The notes under the pieces are model-generated. The model saw only the letters and a program-made list of their open reading frames with translations. It had not been told where the DNA came from and searched no databases. From Promethearchaeota archaeon (GTDB taxonomy: Archaea; Asgardarchaeota; Lokiarchaeia; Sigyniarchaeales; SOKP01), in assembly GCA_019894855.1 (NCBI GenBank), contig JAGXNS010000013.1, positions 1 to 39,361 of the forward strand: a stretch of 39,361 nucleotides of DNA. The letters are read 5' to 3'. Both the position numbers and the translations under genes were made by a program. Of this stretch, positions 8,307-16,586 are shown in pieces (the stretch's first letter is position 1; each line of letters starts with the position of its first letter).

Positions 8307-9455
8307 TTAAATATCAGTACCCAAATCCAGAGTTTTATCTCTTATCTGAGTGTTGTTACTAATTCGACTATTTGGTGCTACAATTGCATTGTGTAAAACT
8401 ACATTATCACCTATGTCGCAATTATTACATACAATGGACTCGTCTATTCGGCACCCTGCACCGATATTTACATCGTCCCATATAACACTTTTCTCAATAA
8501 TTGTATCTTCTCCTACTTTAACCCGATTTCCTATTGAAGTTAAAGGTTTAATTATTGCTCTATTAAGTAACTCTACGTTTTCACCAAAACACGAAGGTTT
8601 TTCGATTGTTGTATTTTGCCCAGAATTGATAATTCCCATTACAAAAACTCCGTCGTATTCATCACCATTTGGGGTAATTGGCCAGGAATACTTTCTTAAT
8701 AAATCCCAGTTCGCCCACAAATACGTTTGAGCGTTTCCGCAATCAAGCCAATAATAATTTTGTACAAAACCATAGAGGTCATAATTATTTTCAAGGAGAT
8801 ATGGAAAAACTTCTTCTCCAAAATCCATCAAACCTGTTTCTTGAAGTATTTGATCAATTTCCTTTCTGAAACAATAGATTCCTGTATTGATTATATTTGT
8901 ATGGAGAAACAAATCTGTTCTTTGAGCCATACTGCTTAAGTATAACTCCATAGGAGCAGGTTTCTCTAAAAATAAGTAAATTTTGCGGTTGTTATCTAAA
9001 AGAACTACTCCATATTGACTTGTATGGCTTTCGCTGGTTTTCATCGAAATTGTCGTAGTTCCACCTTTCTCGATGTGAAAGTCCATAAAACTAGCCATGG
9101 GAAGATTAGTCACAATGTCAGCCATGCTAACAACAATATTTTCAGAATCGATTCTTTCTCTAATTAAGCGGTAAGCATCAGCAGTACCCTTACTTTCTTG
9201 AATAACGCATTCTAACTCAACATCCCCTAATTTATCTGCCGTCCAAGTTTTTTCTATATAACTTTTTAATTCTTTGCCCATATAAGCTAATGCGAGTATA
9301 ATATGCTTTATATTAGCATACTTCAGATGAGCAATAGAATAATCTACCATAGCTTTGTTTGTTACCTTTACTAACGGTTTAGGAACTAAAGATGTTAGAG
9401 GTAAGAGCCTTTTGCCTTGACCTCCAGCTAGAACTATGGCAGACCAATCTCTCAA
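8307..9455 (-). CDS. Sugar-1-phosphate nucleotidyltransferase with left-handed beta-helix tail
   Basis: This 382-residue cytoplasmic enzyme should join an NTP and a sugar-1-phosphate to give an NDP-sugar and pyrophosphate. The N-terminal Rossmann-like domain has the nucleotide loop LAGGQGKRLLPLT (9-21) followed by PKPLVKV, a metal-site segment SMADIV, INTGIYCF and YWLDCGNAQTYLWANWDLL, all typical of GlgC/RmlA/GDP-mannose pyrophosphorylases. Residues about 290-372 are hexapeptide repeats (VKVGEDTIIEKSVIWDDVNIG and onward), the beta-helix of the family. The base and sugar cannot be assigned from motifs; glucose-1-P or mannose-1-P are the main candidates. It lies 70 bases downstream of the GalT-like gene on the same strand, so the two probably form an operon, and it is convergent with the GH13 gene (16 bases). 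Confidence 0.9.
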   Translation of the reverse strand: MRDWSAIVLAGGQGKRLLPLTSLVPKPLVKVTNKAMVDYSIAHLKYANIKHIILALAYMGKELKSYIEKTWTADKLGDVELECVIQESKGTADAYRLIRERIDSENIVVSMADIVTNLPMASFMDFHIEKGGTTTISMKTSESHTSQYGVVLLDNNRKIYLFLEKPAPMELYLSSMAQRTDLFLHTNIINTGIYCFRKEIDQILQETGLMDFGEEVFPYLLENNYDLYGFVQNYYWLDCGNAQTYLWANWDLLRKYSWPITPNGDEYDGVFVMGIINSGQNTTIEKPSCFGENVELLNRAIIKPLTSIGNRVKVGEDTIIEKSVIWDDVNIGAGCRIDESIVCNNCDIGDNVVLHNAIVAPNSRISNNTQIRDKTLDLGTDI

Positions 9456-9525
9456 CTTAATCTTCTCAAAAAAGTTTTCATTATTTATATGGTGAATAAT
9501 AGATAAAAATCTATTTCCACTCTCA

Positions 9526-10758
9526 CTAATTAATATATTTTTGAATCGAATTCCTTATCTCTTTTGCGGCGATATGGGGTAATTTTCTTGCAACTCTCAT
9601 GTCATCTACCATTTCAGCGCCCCCAATAATTTCATGAGGGATAATATCGCCAAAAAGATGGAAATTTGCGTCGTAGTGAAAGGGACAACAGTTAAATAGA
9701 ATATTTCGGTTTTTGTCAATAGAAATATCATCTAAACCTTGGAAGATGATCCTAAGGATATTTGCTAAATCACTTATCTGGTTGACTTTTAATTGAGAAA
9801 ACCTCCGTAAGTGTTCATTTGGATGAAATCGAATGTGGTAGTTCCTCACTGGACTTCCTGTTGTGTAAAAAGTCCAGTATTTAGTTTTTAATATTACGCG
9901 ATCGCTATCTCCGTGAGAGGTCTGACATAGATGACAATTGTCCCCCATCTCTTTAAATGCTTCAAGATGACCTTCTAATCGGCTTCCGTGACCATCCATG
10001 TTCAAATCAATATAGACTTGGCCGTGTATGCGAGGTTGGGAGCCACCAACTTTAAGGCCTATGTTGAAGAATGGTGTTACTGGAATATCGTAATAATCTC
10101 TTTCAATTGCTTCTTCCACACAATAAAGAATTGCAGCTTTCATTGAAAGAAAAATTCCTGCTAATACATCTTCAGGTATTAAATTAAAGCATAAGGAAGG
10201 GTAGAAATCTCTAGAAATCGTAACTAAATTTATTCCCCTCGAGAGTTTCAAATGTAAAGGTAATTTATCTGTGATTAATTTTTCAACATCAGGATCAACA
10301 ATTCGAGCCATAGACGGATATCTGTTAATTAGTGTTAAAGCTTTACAATCCTCTGGTATTCTCTTGGCTTGGTGGGGTATTTCTAAAAATGGATTGTCTT
10401 TTCTTTTCTCATCTTCCGTAATAATAATCGTAAAACCATCACCTAACCGTTTTCCCCATTCATCATGAATTGGCTTTCCTTCTGTAATCGATGTAAAGAT
10501 ATCTTTATACTTGAACGCAATTTTCTTTGAGCAATCGTAAAATTTTCTTTTTTCTTCAATGTTTGTAAAACCCTTTGGTCTTTCCCCACGAATGGGGCTT
10601 AAATAAGCGTAATGACCATAGAATTTAATCTTTTCTTTTCTAAGACCAAAATCTTCAGTTCTTACAGTCACAGTTGATAACGGATCCCATCTTTTAATTG
10701 GAACATCGTAGGTTGTTTTTCCTACAAAGTTTTCAGTTGAAATAATACCCCACTCCAT
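9526..10758 (-). CDS. GalT-like hexose-1-phosphate nucleotidylyltransferase (HIT superfamily)
   Basis: GalT exchanges UMP between UDP-glucose and galactose-1-phosphate through a histidine-linked intermediate. This 410-residue protein has two HIT-like halves. The first carries GGSQPRIHGQVYIDL, where H245 fits the nucleophile of the HPHxQ motif, although the preceding motif His is Arg243. The second starts at CHLC (275-278), a probable zinc pair, and has WTFYTTGSPVRNYHIRFHP and FHYDANFHLFGDIIPHEIIGGAEM, as in GalT C-terminal halves. Length is somewhat above bacterial GalT (about 350). It may be UDP-specific or a related nucleoside phosphate transferase such as an ADP-glucose or diadenosine phosphorylase. 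It is the first gene of the pair with the nucleotidyltransferase, supporting sugar-nucleotide metabolism. ATG start at 10758. Confidence 0.75.
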   Translation of the reverse strand: MEWGIISTENFVGKTTYDVPIKRWDPLSTVTVRTEDFGLRKEKIKFYGHYAYLSPIRGERPKGFTNIEEKRKFYDCSKKIAFKYKDIFTSITEGKPIHDEWGKRLGDGFTIIITEDEKRKDNPFLEIPHQAKRIPEDCKALTLINRYPSMARIVDPDVEKLITDKLPLHLKLSRGINLVTISRDFYPSLCFNLIPEDVLAGIFLSMKAAILYCVEEAIERDYYDIPVTPFFNIGLKVGGSQPRIHGQVYIDLNMDGHGSRLEGHLEAFKEMGDNCHLCQTSHGDSDRVILKTKYWTFYTTGSPVRNYHIRFHPNEHLRRFSQLKVNQISDLANILRIIFQGLDDISIDKNRNILFNCCPFHYDANFHLFGDIIPHEIIGGAEMVDDMRVARKLPHIAAKEIRNSIQKYIN

Positions 10759-11113
10759 AAAATCCGGAAATATTCTTTTGCTCGAAATATTATTACACCC
10801 TTTACTATTAGTAATATCATAATTAGAATTTGCTTCTCTTAAATATTTAACTTAAAGACAGTTAAAGAATGATTATTTCTATAATTGAGATTAAGAATTT
10901 GTATTACTTAGAAAATCTTCTAGTTATATTGAAAATTTTTGTTAGTATAACAGAAAAAAACAGATTTTTGTTCATTTATACAAAAGTGCATTGCTTACAA
11001 TAACATTAATTTACGCGTAGTTCTAATAAAATAAAAAAAAGAAGAATAAAAAGAAACCAAAATTTGTTATTATTTATGAGAAAATCCGTACTTCAATAGA
11101 TGTTTTCAGCTTT
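10759..11113. other. Intergenic region of about 355 bases
   Basis: This AT-rich stretch lies upstream of the GalT-like gene and downstream of the ribbon-helix-helix gene, both on the minus strand. It should hold the promoter of the galT-nucleotidyltransferase pair. I see no ORF of useful length, tRNA fold or clear long inverted repeat. There are several short A/T runs and nothing I can call with confidence. Confidence 0.5.
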
Positions 11114-11404
11114 CTAGTGTTCCAACCTCTTTAAAATTTTATAAGTTCTAAATTCTCGTACCGGTTCAGATCTTTCATTTACAGTTTCTACTGGTACTCT
11201 TACAAAATTTTTATCGTCAAAATCTTCAATTTCTACTTCATTATATTTTGCCATATTATTAGCAAGCTTAAGTTCTTTTATTAGGAACTCTCTAACAGCA
11301 CATCTTATCAATTCTGATCGACTGGGGTACAATCCGTCTCGCCCAATTAATTTTTTTATAGCTTCTATATAACTTTCAGGTACATTAACTGTAACAATTT
11401 TCAT
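11114..11404 (-). CDS. Ribbon-helix-helix (CopG/NikR-type) transcriptional regulator
   Basis: The 96-residue protein begins with MKIVTVNVPESYIEAIKKL, the beta strand and first helix of a ribbon-helix-helix domain. SRSELIRCAVREFLIKEL follows as the second helix. Such proteins are dimers or higher oligomers that insert the paired beta strands into the DNA major groove. Residues 50-96 form a short acidic then basic tail (VEIEDFDDKNFVRVPVETV) with no NikR metal site, so nickel sensing is not supported. It stands alone between long AT-rich gaps, which suggests a free-standing repressor, possibly autoregulated or acting on the neighbouring 2-hydroxyacid dehydrogenase or galT operon. Targets are not known. 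ATG start at 11404. Confidence 0.8.
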   Translation of the reverse strand: MKIVTVNVPESYIEAIKKLIGRDGLYPSRSELIRCAVREFLIKELKLANNMAKYNEVEIEDFDDKNFVRVPVETVNERSEPVREFRTYKILKRLEH

Positions 11405-11954
11405 GAAATCGCCTTAACTATATTTTTTTCTGATTATCGGTTATATAATAATTTATTACAAAATACTATATAAATATTTTTTTTTAGTGGGTTAATATAT
11501 TTTTATAAAATTTATTTTGCCAAATCTATAATTTGAGGTATTATTTATCCCATTAACTCATTCTGGCTCTAAATATTACGCTAAAGATAATGATTTTCAT
11601 TTTAAGGTAATATTTGAAAATATTTTTGAAAATTTTTTATGGTATCTGAATTTTTTTTAATTTTTTTTTAATTTTTATAGAGCAATTAATGTCCAACTTT
11701 TAAATTCGTAAAAAAATTTATATATCCTTTTTTTCGCGAGAAAATTCGGAAATTACCAGCACTTAAATTAGTATAATTTTTATTACAAATCAGTGGTAGT
11801 TATACCTAGAATTTTTTAAATAATTGCTTATGATTAATTATTCTACCCTAATATCTTCCTTGTTCTCTAGAGCCTCGAAATATTATAGGTTTATAGTTTT
11901 TTATTAGGAATAAAGAATCTTTTAACTCCTTTTGACATATTTTTAATTAACATT
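11405..11954. other. Intergenic region of about 550 bases
   Basis: This is very AT-rich. Heavy T-runs occur at about 11651-11676. A TATA-like stretch near 11466-11477, read on the minus strand, is suitably placed to be the promoter of the ribbon-helix-helix gene. No ORF above about 30 codons, no tRNA or rRNA and no direct repeat array was seen. A small RNA cannot be excluded by eye. Confidence 0.5.
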
Positions 11955-12980
11955 TTAATATTCTTCTTTCAGATCAATAACATTGATTAAATCACTTCGA
12001 CCTTGACTTATTCGATTAATATTTTCGATAACTTCATCCCATCGTAAGAGATCATTAAAAGGGGAATAGCCCCTATGCGGAGATAAAACAATGTTATCGA
12101 GATTATGAAAAGGAACTTCGTACGGATATTTTAAACCTCCTTTGTTAGCTTTTGGGTGATAATTGTACCAAACATCTATAGCGGCACCCAATATTGACTC
12201 ATTTTTTAAGGCGCTGTATAAATCTTCTTGATTTATTATATCTCCTCTTGCAACATTGATAATCAGTCCTTTAGGGCCTAAAAGTTTAAGCTCTCTTGCT
12301 TTAATCATTCCCGAAGTCTGTGAAGTATGTGGGACAGTTATTATTAAAACATCTATTTCTTTTAAAAAATTATCTATCTCAGTAATACCATATTTCTTAG
12401 CTTCTGTCGGTAATTTATCTTTTTGTTTATTCCAATTTTTTCTTAGAATATGAAATTTTATGTCAAAACCAGCAAGAAATTGATGAACTTTTTTGTTAAT
12501 CGCACCATAACCTAACAACCCCACTTCACGAAAACGCAGTGGAATCGAAGAAGCATCTCTATCACCAGTCCTCCATTTTCCTTCTTTCATCCAAATGTGA
12601 TGCGGTATAGTTTTATTGGTAAGTGTTAGGAGCAATGCTACAGCATGTTGAGCTACAAAATAGGAATTTCCATGACCGTTAATTAGGATAATTTTTCTAA
12701 ATCTATTTAATTCAATAAATAAATCTAGTAGGTGTTTAACACCCGCTCCTGGATTAATAAATACCTTCAATTTTTTCCCGGATTCTAATAAAATTTTAGA
12801 CGGCCTCCATCCGATTAGAACATCCACCTCTGAAACTATGTTTTTTAGATAGTCATCCGATGTATCTTCTGGAAACATAAGTTTTACGTTTGAAAGCGTT
12901 TTTAAACTTTCCTTTAAATGATTTTGGGTTTCAATAGAAACTTTAGAGCTAAAACATACGACAATTTTCTTACCATTCAC
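11955..12980 (-). CDS. D-isomer-specific 2-hydroxyacid dehydrogenase family protein
   Basis: These NAD(P)-dependent enzymes interconvert 2-hydroxy and 2-oxo acids. The 341-residue protein has the split catalytic domain and a Rossmann domain with GLLGYGAIN (154-162), in which the last Gly of GxGxxG is Asn. The active-site Arg is present in NVARGDIIN (R245), and the catalytic His in LSPHRGY (H302). The canonical DVFxxEP segment reads DVWYNYHP (269-276), so the usual Glu of the Arg/Glu/His set is not visible. A DVWYNYP-like segment occurs in a recognised branch of the family, so the protein may still be active. Substrate (glyoxylate, hydroxypyruvate, phosphoglycerate or other) is undetermined. 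The gene stands alone on the minus strand, divergent from the zinc-ribbon protein gene. Confidence 0.82.
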   Translation of the reverse strand: MNGKKIVVCFSSKVSIETQNHLKESLKTLSNVKLMFPEDTSDDYLKNIVSEVDVLIGWRPSKILLESGKKLKVFINPGAGVKHLLDLFIELNRFRKIILINGHGNSYFVAQHAVALLLTLTNKTIPHHIWMKEGKWRTGDRDASSIPLRFREVGLLGYGAINKKVHQFLAGFDIKFHILRKNWNKQKDKLPTEAKKYGITEIDNFLKEIDVLIITVPHTSQTSGMIKARELKLLGPKGLIINVARGDIINQEDLYSALKNESILGAAIDVWYNYHPKANKGGLKYPYEVPFHNLDNIVLSPHRGYSPFNDLLRWDEVIENINRISQGRSDLINVIDLKEEY

Positions 12981-13070
12981 TTTCTCATTACACCTCTTTT
13001 AAAAATATTACACATCAATATCTAATAGTGAATTGATTGTGTTTTAAATAAATTTTTATATTCAAATCGT

Positions 13071-13086
13071 TCCTATAATTATAGGA
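13071..13086. promoter_or_regulatory. 16-base palindrome upstream of the zinc-ribbon protein gene
   Basis: TCCTATAATTATAGGA is a perfect palindrome ending 30 bases before the start codon at 13117. Its centre is TATA-like, so it could be a core promoter with an overlapping operator. It also lies about 90 bases upstream of the divergent dehydrogenase gene. Confidence 0.4.
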
Positions 13087-13116
13087 TTATTAAATCTATA
13101 TAGGAAGGTATTAAAA

Positions 13117-14544
13117 TTGTCTGAAACAAAATTGTTTGAAATCTTTATAAACAGTCTGGATTTTGATGTAAGTGATTATTTAGTGGAAGAACTTACAGAA
13201 CTACAAAGTGAGATTGTAAACGATGCTACTTTTATTTTAAAAGATAATATCGTAGGAGATGTAAAATCTTTTGGAGGATCAGTGAAAAAGAATGAGGCAA
13301 AGTTCAAAGAGTTTATGAAAAAGGCTGAGGCTGAATTAGAGAAAGACAAATATAAAGAAATTAAAAAAAAGCTAAAGGAATATCTTAAAAAATTATCAGA
13401 ATTGATTATTAAGACTTGTGTTGCCATAATACCTGTAAAAGAACTTCCTTGGGTCGACCTCATTTTTCGCACTATTCCTCGTATATCGTATTATGACAAA
13501 GTTCAACTCATGGATAGTGCGATTGCGTATTATGGGGAAATAAAATGTTTTGTTGGCAGAACAACTATATATGGGAAAATTAAAGGTCAAGAACCATTGT
13601 TCGCACCTTTTACGGGAAATGTTGATCTAGGGGGATATAAGCTTGATGAATCCCAGAAAGAACCCAAATCTCATGTTTTTCCCTATGTAAGCGCCATAAT
13701 TAATTCACTAGATTCTACTATTACGAAAAATCAATTATCGAAATATCACGAGGAATTTCAAAGACACGGCGACCCAATTTGTGATTTCTTGATGAAGGAT
13801 TCTGATTTAAGCGACTCCATGGGAAAAATTACTACTGCTATAGAATCCGAGAGAGCTAAGTCAGATACTGCTGTTTGTAGTGTTGTTTTTCCTCTTCCTT
13901 CCGACAAAAAAAGTATCGTTCTTATTTCCGATGAAAGTCAAGAACAGTCTCGATTTGGAAATTGTTTTGAAGCTTTATTAAAATTGTCAGCTTCATGTTG
14001 TCAGATTCCTTTACCAGCACCACAACAGCCTATTTCCAGAGGACAAGTGCCTGGACCTTCAGGAGGAGGGGTTAGGACGCCGGGAGGTCAAGAATTAAAA
14101 AGCTGGACTGCTGAAGAGCTCGCCAACGAAGCCCAAAAAAGATTAGCTACGCAACCAAACCTTCCCACTTGGAAAGAAGAAGACTTGCATAAATTAGCTG
14201 AAGAGCGCGGTTCGGGAATCCCTGAGGGGATGGAGGTATGGAAAGAAGAAGATTTGATAGATTTAGCGGAAAAAAGAAGAAGAGGGGGACTGAATATTCC
14301 TGAGTGGAAACCCGATCAAGATATGTCAGAATGTGCTAGTTGTGGATATAGTTTAAGGCCAGGATGGAAAAAATGCCCCGTTTGCGATGCTCTAGTTGGA
14401 GAAACCCCTAAAAAGGGAACAGATGAACCCATAGAACCTTCTAGTGATAATGGAGCAGATAAACCTATAGAATCTCCTAATGAAGTTCAAAATGACGATC
14501 CAGAACAAGAAACTGATTCTTCTGAAGAAAATACCGATCCTTAA
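13117..14544 (+). CDS. Unknown protein with tryptophan-periodic repeats and a C-terminal zinc ribbon
   Basis: I do not recognise this 475-residue protein. The start is a TTG at 13117 preceded by GGAAGGT about 7 bases upstream, a good ribosome site. Residues 1-110 are helical, with a Lys/Glu-rich predicted coiled coil at about 56-95. Residues 110-300 look globular. A Pro/Gly-rich linker (298-326) leads to a repeat with Trp at 330, 352, 375 and 397, two units reading WKEEDLxxLAExR. A zinc ribbon follows with C406, C409, C420 and C423 (CxxC-x10-CxxC), then an acidic low-complexity tail. The N-terminus has no signal peptide, so it is probably cytoplasmic. It heads a plus-strand run with a GTPase and a V4R protein, with 165 bases to the former. 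An adaptor or scaffold role is only a guess. Confidence 0.75.
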   Translation: MSETKLFEIFINSLDFDVSDYLVEELTELQSEIVNDATFILKDNIVGDVKSFGGSVKKNEAKFKEFMKKAEAELEKDKYKEIKKKLKEYLKKLSELIIKTCVAIIPVKELPWVDLIFRTIPRISYYDKVQLMDSAIAYYGEIKCFVGRTTIYGKIKGQEPLFAPFTGNVDLGGYKLDESQKEPKSHVFPYVSAIINSLDSTITKNQLSKYHEEFQRHGDPICDFLMKDSDLSDSMGKITTAIESERAKSDTAVCSVVFPLPSDKKSIVLISDESQEQSRFGNCFEALLKLSASCCQIPLPAPQQPISRGQVPGPSGGGVRTPGGQELKSWTAEELANEAQKRLATQPNLPTWKEEDLHKLAEERGSGIPEGMEVWKEEDLIDLAEKRRRGGLNIPEWKPDQDMSECASCGYSLRPGWKKCPVCDALVGETPKKGTDEPIEPSSDNGADKPIESPNEVQNDDPEQETDSSEENTDP

Positions 14545-14561
14545 AAATTTGTTTTATAACG

Positions 14562-14594
14562 CTTTTTTTGCGCTAGATGCGCTTTTGCTTTTTG
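14562..14594 (+). terminator. T-rich terminator-like region
   Basis: Two T-runs flank a small hairpin (GCGC, loop TAGAT, GCGC, then TTTT), beginning about 17 bases after the stop of the zinc-ribbon protein gene. It may end that transcript before the GTPase gene. Confidence 0.4.
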
Positions 14595-14709
14595 CTTATT
14601 AGGGGGTCAATAGCATAAAGTTTATAAGAAAGAACATCTGCTAATTCCAAACTTTTTTTAAGCATTTTTTATTTACTTCCTTAAGGGAATAATTGATTAG
14701 GAAACTTCT

Positions 14710-15747
14710 TTGTTATCAAAAATATTTTTGTTAAAGCGCAAAAATCACCTTGATTTAGACAGTCTTGATATTTATAGCTATCCCGAAGACATACACAAAA
14801 AGGATAATAAAGAAATATTGTTACAAATCATCCAAGGACACGATCAAGGTTCCTTAGAAGATAACTGTTGCGAAATTCTCAAATCAGAAAGTAAAGCAAA
14901 TTCTACGCAAGATTCATCTAATCCGTTTGTAATTGGTAATCCAGTTTCTCAATTGATTGGGAACCAAAACCTCTATACTATATGCATTAATGCTGAAATG
15001 CTTATCGGATTAGTATTTGAGAAAGAAGATAATCCTTACGATTATCGAGAAATTTTTGTTGATATGTCTAACGAATTGTTAAATACTGAAAGAAGCTGCT
15101 CTTTTAAAGACGATATCGAAATAGAAAACTTCTTAATAACCTTGTTTATTGATATAAAAAGATATGGGGATGAAACTCTTGAAAAAGCTCATGAAGTTTC
15201 CTTTCATCCCTCGGGATTGTTTACAAAGGTTTTTCTTTTTGGAATAGACGAAGTTGGAAAAAGTTCCTTTACTAGGAGAATTAAAACAGGTAAGTTTAAC
15301 GACAACTTTTTTACACCGAGCAGAAGATTTAACATTGAGTATATCCAGAGACAAGATGGGCTTCTCTCAATATGGGATAGCCCAGGGCAAAGCACCTTCA
15401 GGGAAAAGTGGTTGTTAGGTCTTCAAGATTCAAACATAATTATTTATATAATCGATGTAGCTAACCAATTACGTTTTGACGAATCAAAAACTGAGTTTTG
15501 GAAAATATATAACGAAAATGATCTAAAGGATACTCCCCTTTTAATCCTTGGGAATAAGATTGATCTAATTAATCATAACGATAACAATAATGATGATCAA
15601 TTAAAAAGAACGGAAAAAGAAATCATAGACTTCTTTGAATTTGATAGTTTACAGCATAACAATTGGAAATTTGTTTTTACATCTGTTAAAACTAGCCATA
15701 ATATTGAAAAAGTATTAAACACGATTTTTACCATGGTCTCAGCTTAG
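14710..15747 (+). CDS. Ras-superfamily small GTPase with a possible N-terminal longin-like domain
   Basis: The C-terminal half (about 172-345) is a small GTPase. G1 is GIDEVGKSS (178-186). T202 fits the switch I threonine. G3 is WDSPGQ (222-227), close to eukaryotic WDTAGQ. G4 is GNKID (281-285), and a TSVKT segment fits G5. The C-terminus has no prenylation cysteine. The roughly 170 N-terminal residues are unusual. NLYTICINAEMLIGLVFEKE and the helix PYDYREIFVDMSNELL look like the sheet and helix of a longin or roadblock-type domain, but this is by eye. GTPases switch between GTP and GDP forms to recruit effectors. The start is TTG 14710, weakly supported by AGGA about 8 bases upstream. The V4R gene follows after 125 bases, suggesting linked function. 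Confidence 0.85.
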   Translation: MLSKIFLLKRKNHLDLDSLDIYSYPEDIHKKDNKEILLQIIQGHDQGSLEDNCCEILKSESKANSTQDSSNPFVIGNPVSQLIGNQNLYTICINAEMLIGLVFEKEDNPYDYREIFVDMSNELLNTERSCSFKDDIEIENFLITLFIDIKRYGDETLEKAHEVSFHPSGLFTKVFLFGIDEVGKSSFTRRIKTGKFNDNFFTPSRRFNIEYIQRQDGLLSIWDSPGQSTFREKWLLGLQDSNIIIYIIDVANQLRFDESKTEFWKIYNENDLKDTPLLILGNKIDLINHNDNNNDDQLKRTEKEIIDFFEFDSLQHNNWKFVFTSVKTSHNIEKVLNTIFTMVSA

Positions 15748-15872
15748 AAAATCTATACAAATTTTGATTTATCAATAAATTTATAAGCCTAGCCGATTAA
15801 ATTTCTATTATATTAAATTTGTTTAATGATATTACTCGTTGAGAGATATAACAATTATAAAAGGATTGAATT

Positions 15873-16469
15873 ATGTTTAAACGTCTCAAAAAAGAATTGC
15901 AAATAAATGTTGAGGAAAAAGAAGGACAACTATTTTTAGGCGAAAAAGATAAAGATATGAGGCTTGTAATGCTCCGTCCGAATGAGATAATGGAATTTTG
16001 CGAATTTGCTGGAACAAACGCTGATGATATCCTAATATGGGTGGGGAAATCTCTGGGCAAAATATTTTTGGAGAAGTTTTTTTCTAACAAAGATTGGAGT
16101 GATGATCCTATGGAGACTAAAAAGGAAGTTGTCTTGGGAACTCTCGAGGCTTTAACACTTATGGGATACGGGGGGCTCAAAGGGATGTTTAAAAAAGACC
16201 ATATTATCATAAATGTGTACGATTCTTTAGCAAGTCAAGAAATAGGTAATATTTTGGCTAAGAACTTGTGTTTATTATATCTTGGAATTTTTAACAGTAT
16301 ATTTGATATACTTGGGATTGATGTTGATGGAAGTGAAGAAGAGTGCGTTTTAACAGGAGATGAGAAATGTTCATACAAATTTGATCTCCTCTCAGGAGAA
16401 ATTGATGATGCATTAATAGACGAACAGCTTTCTGACGCCGTTGTATCTGATTTCTTAGCTTCACTTTAA
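15873..16469 (+). CDS. V4R (4-vinyl reductase / Bet3-like) domain protein
   Basis: The 198-residue protein is essentially a single V4R domain. It has LVMLRPNEIMEFCEFAG (31-47), a helix with GKSLGKIFLEKFF, a strand IIINVYDS, the helical pair around NLCLLYLGIFNSIFDILG, and the C-terminal signature C158-VLTGDEKC166-SYKF170. V4R domains bind hydrophobic ligands or act as sensors. They have been proposed as the prokaryotic ancestor of the eukaryotic TRAPP subunit Bet3, part of a GTPase exchange factor. There is no enzyme domain attached. AGGA lies about 9 bases before the ATG at 15873. It follows a small GTPase gene with a possible longin-like domain and precedes cdhA on the same strand. Ligand is unknown; family membership is fairly sure. 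Confidence 0.82.
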   Translation: MFKRLKKELQINVEEKEGQLFLGEKDKDMRLVMLRPNEIMEFCEFAGTNADDILIWVGKSLGKIFLEKFFSNKDWSDDPMETKKEVVLGTLEALTLMGYGGLKGMFKKDHIIINVYDSLASQEIGNILAKNLCLLYLGIFNSIFDILGIDVDGSEEECVLTGDEKCSYKFDLLSGEIDDALIDEQLSDAVVSDFLASL

Positions 16470-16570
16470 AGGGCATTTTCTAATCTCTTCGTTTTATCGA
16501 AATCTATAAGATTTAACGCATTGAATGAAAATTCACACTAATTTTTTGAAAATAAATTACGAATATGTAT

Positions 16571-16586
16571 TTTAGAATATTCTAAA
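16571..16586. promoter_or_regulatory. 16-base palindrome upstream of cdhA
   Basis: TTTAGAATATTCTAAA is a perfect palindrome lying about 115 bases upstream of the cdhA start, in a 232-base gap. It is a candidate binding site for a dimeric regulator; its position is somewhat distal for a core promoter. Confidence 0.35.

Noticed and set aside
11641-11680. T-rich runs as a terminator of the dehydrogenase gene
   Set aside because: The dehydrogenase is on the minus strand, where these runs read as A; they are on the wrong strand to terminate it.
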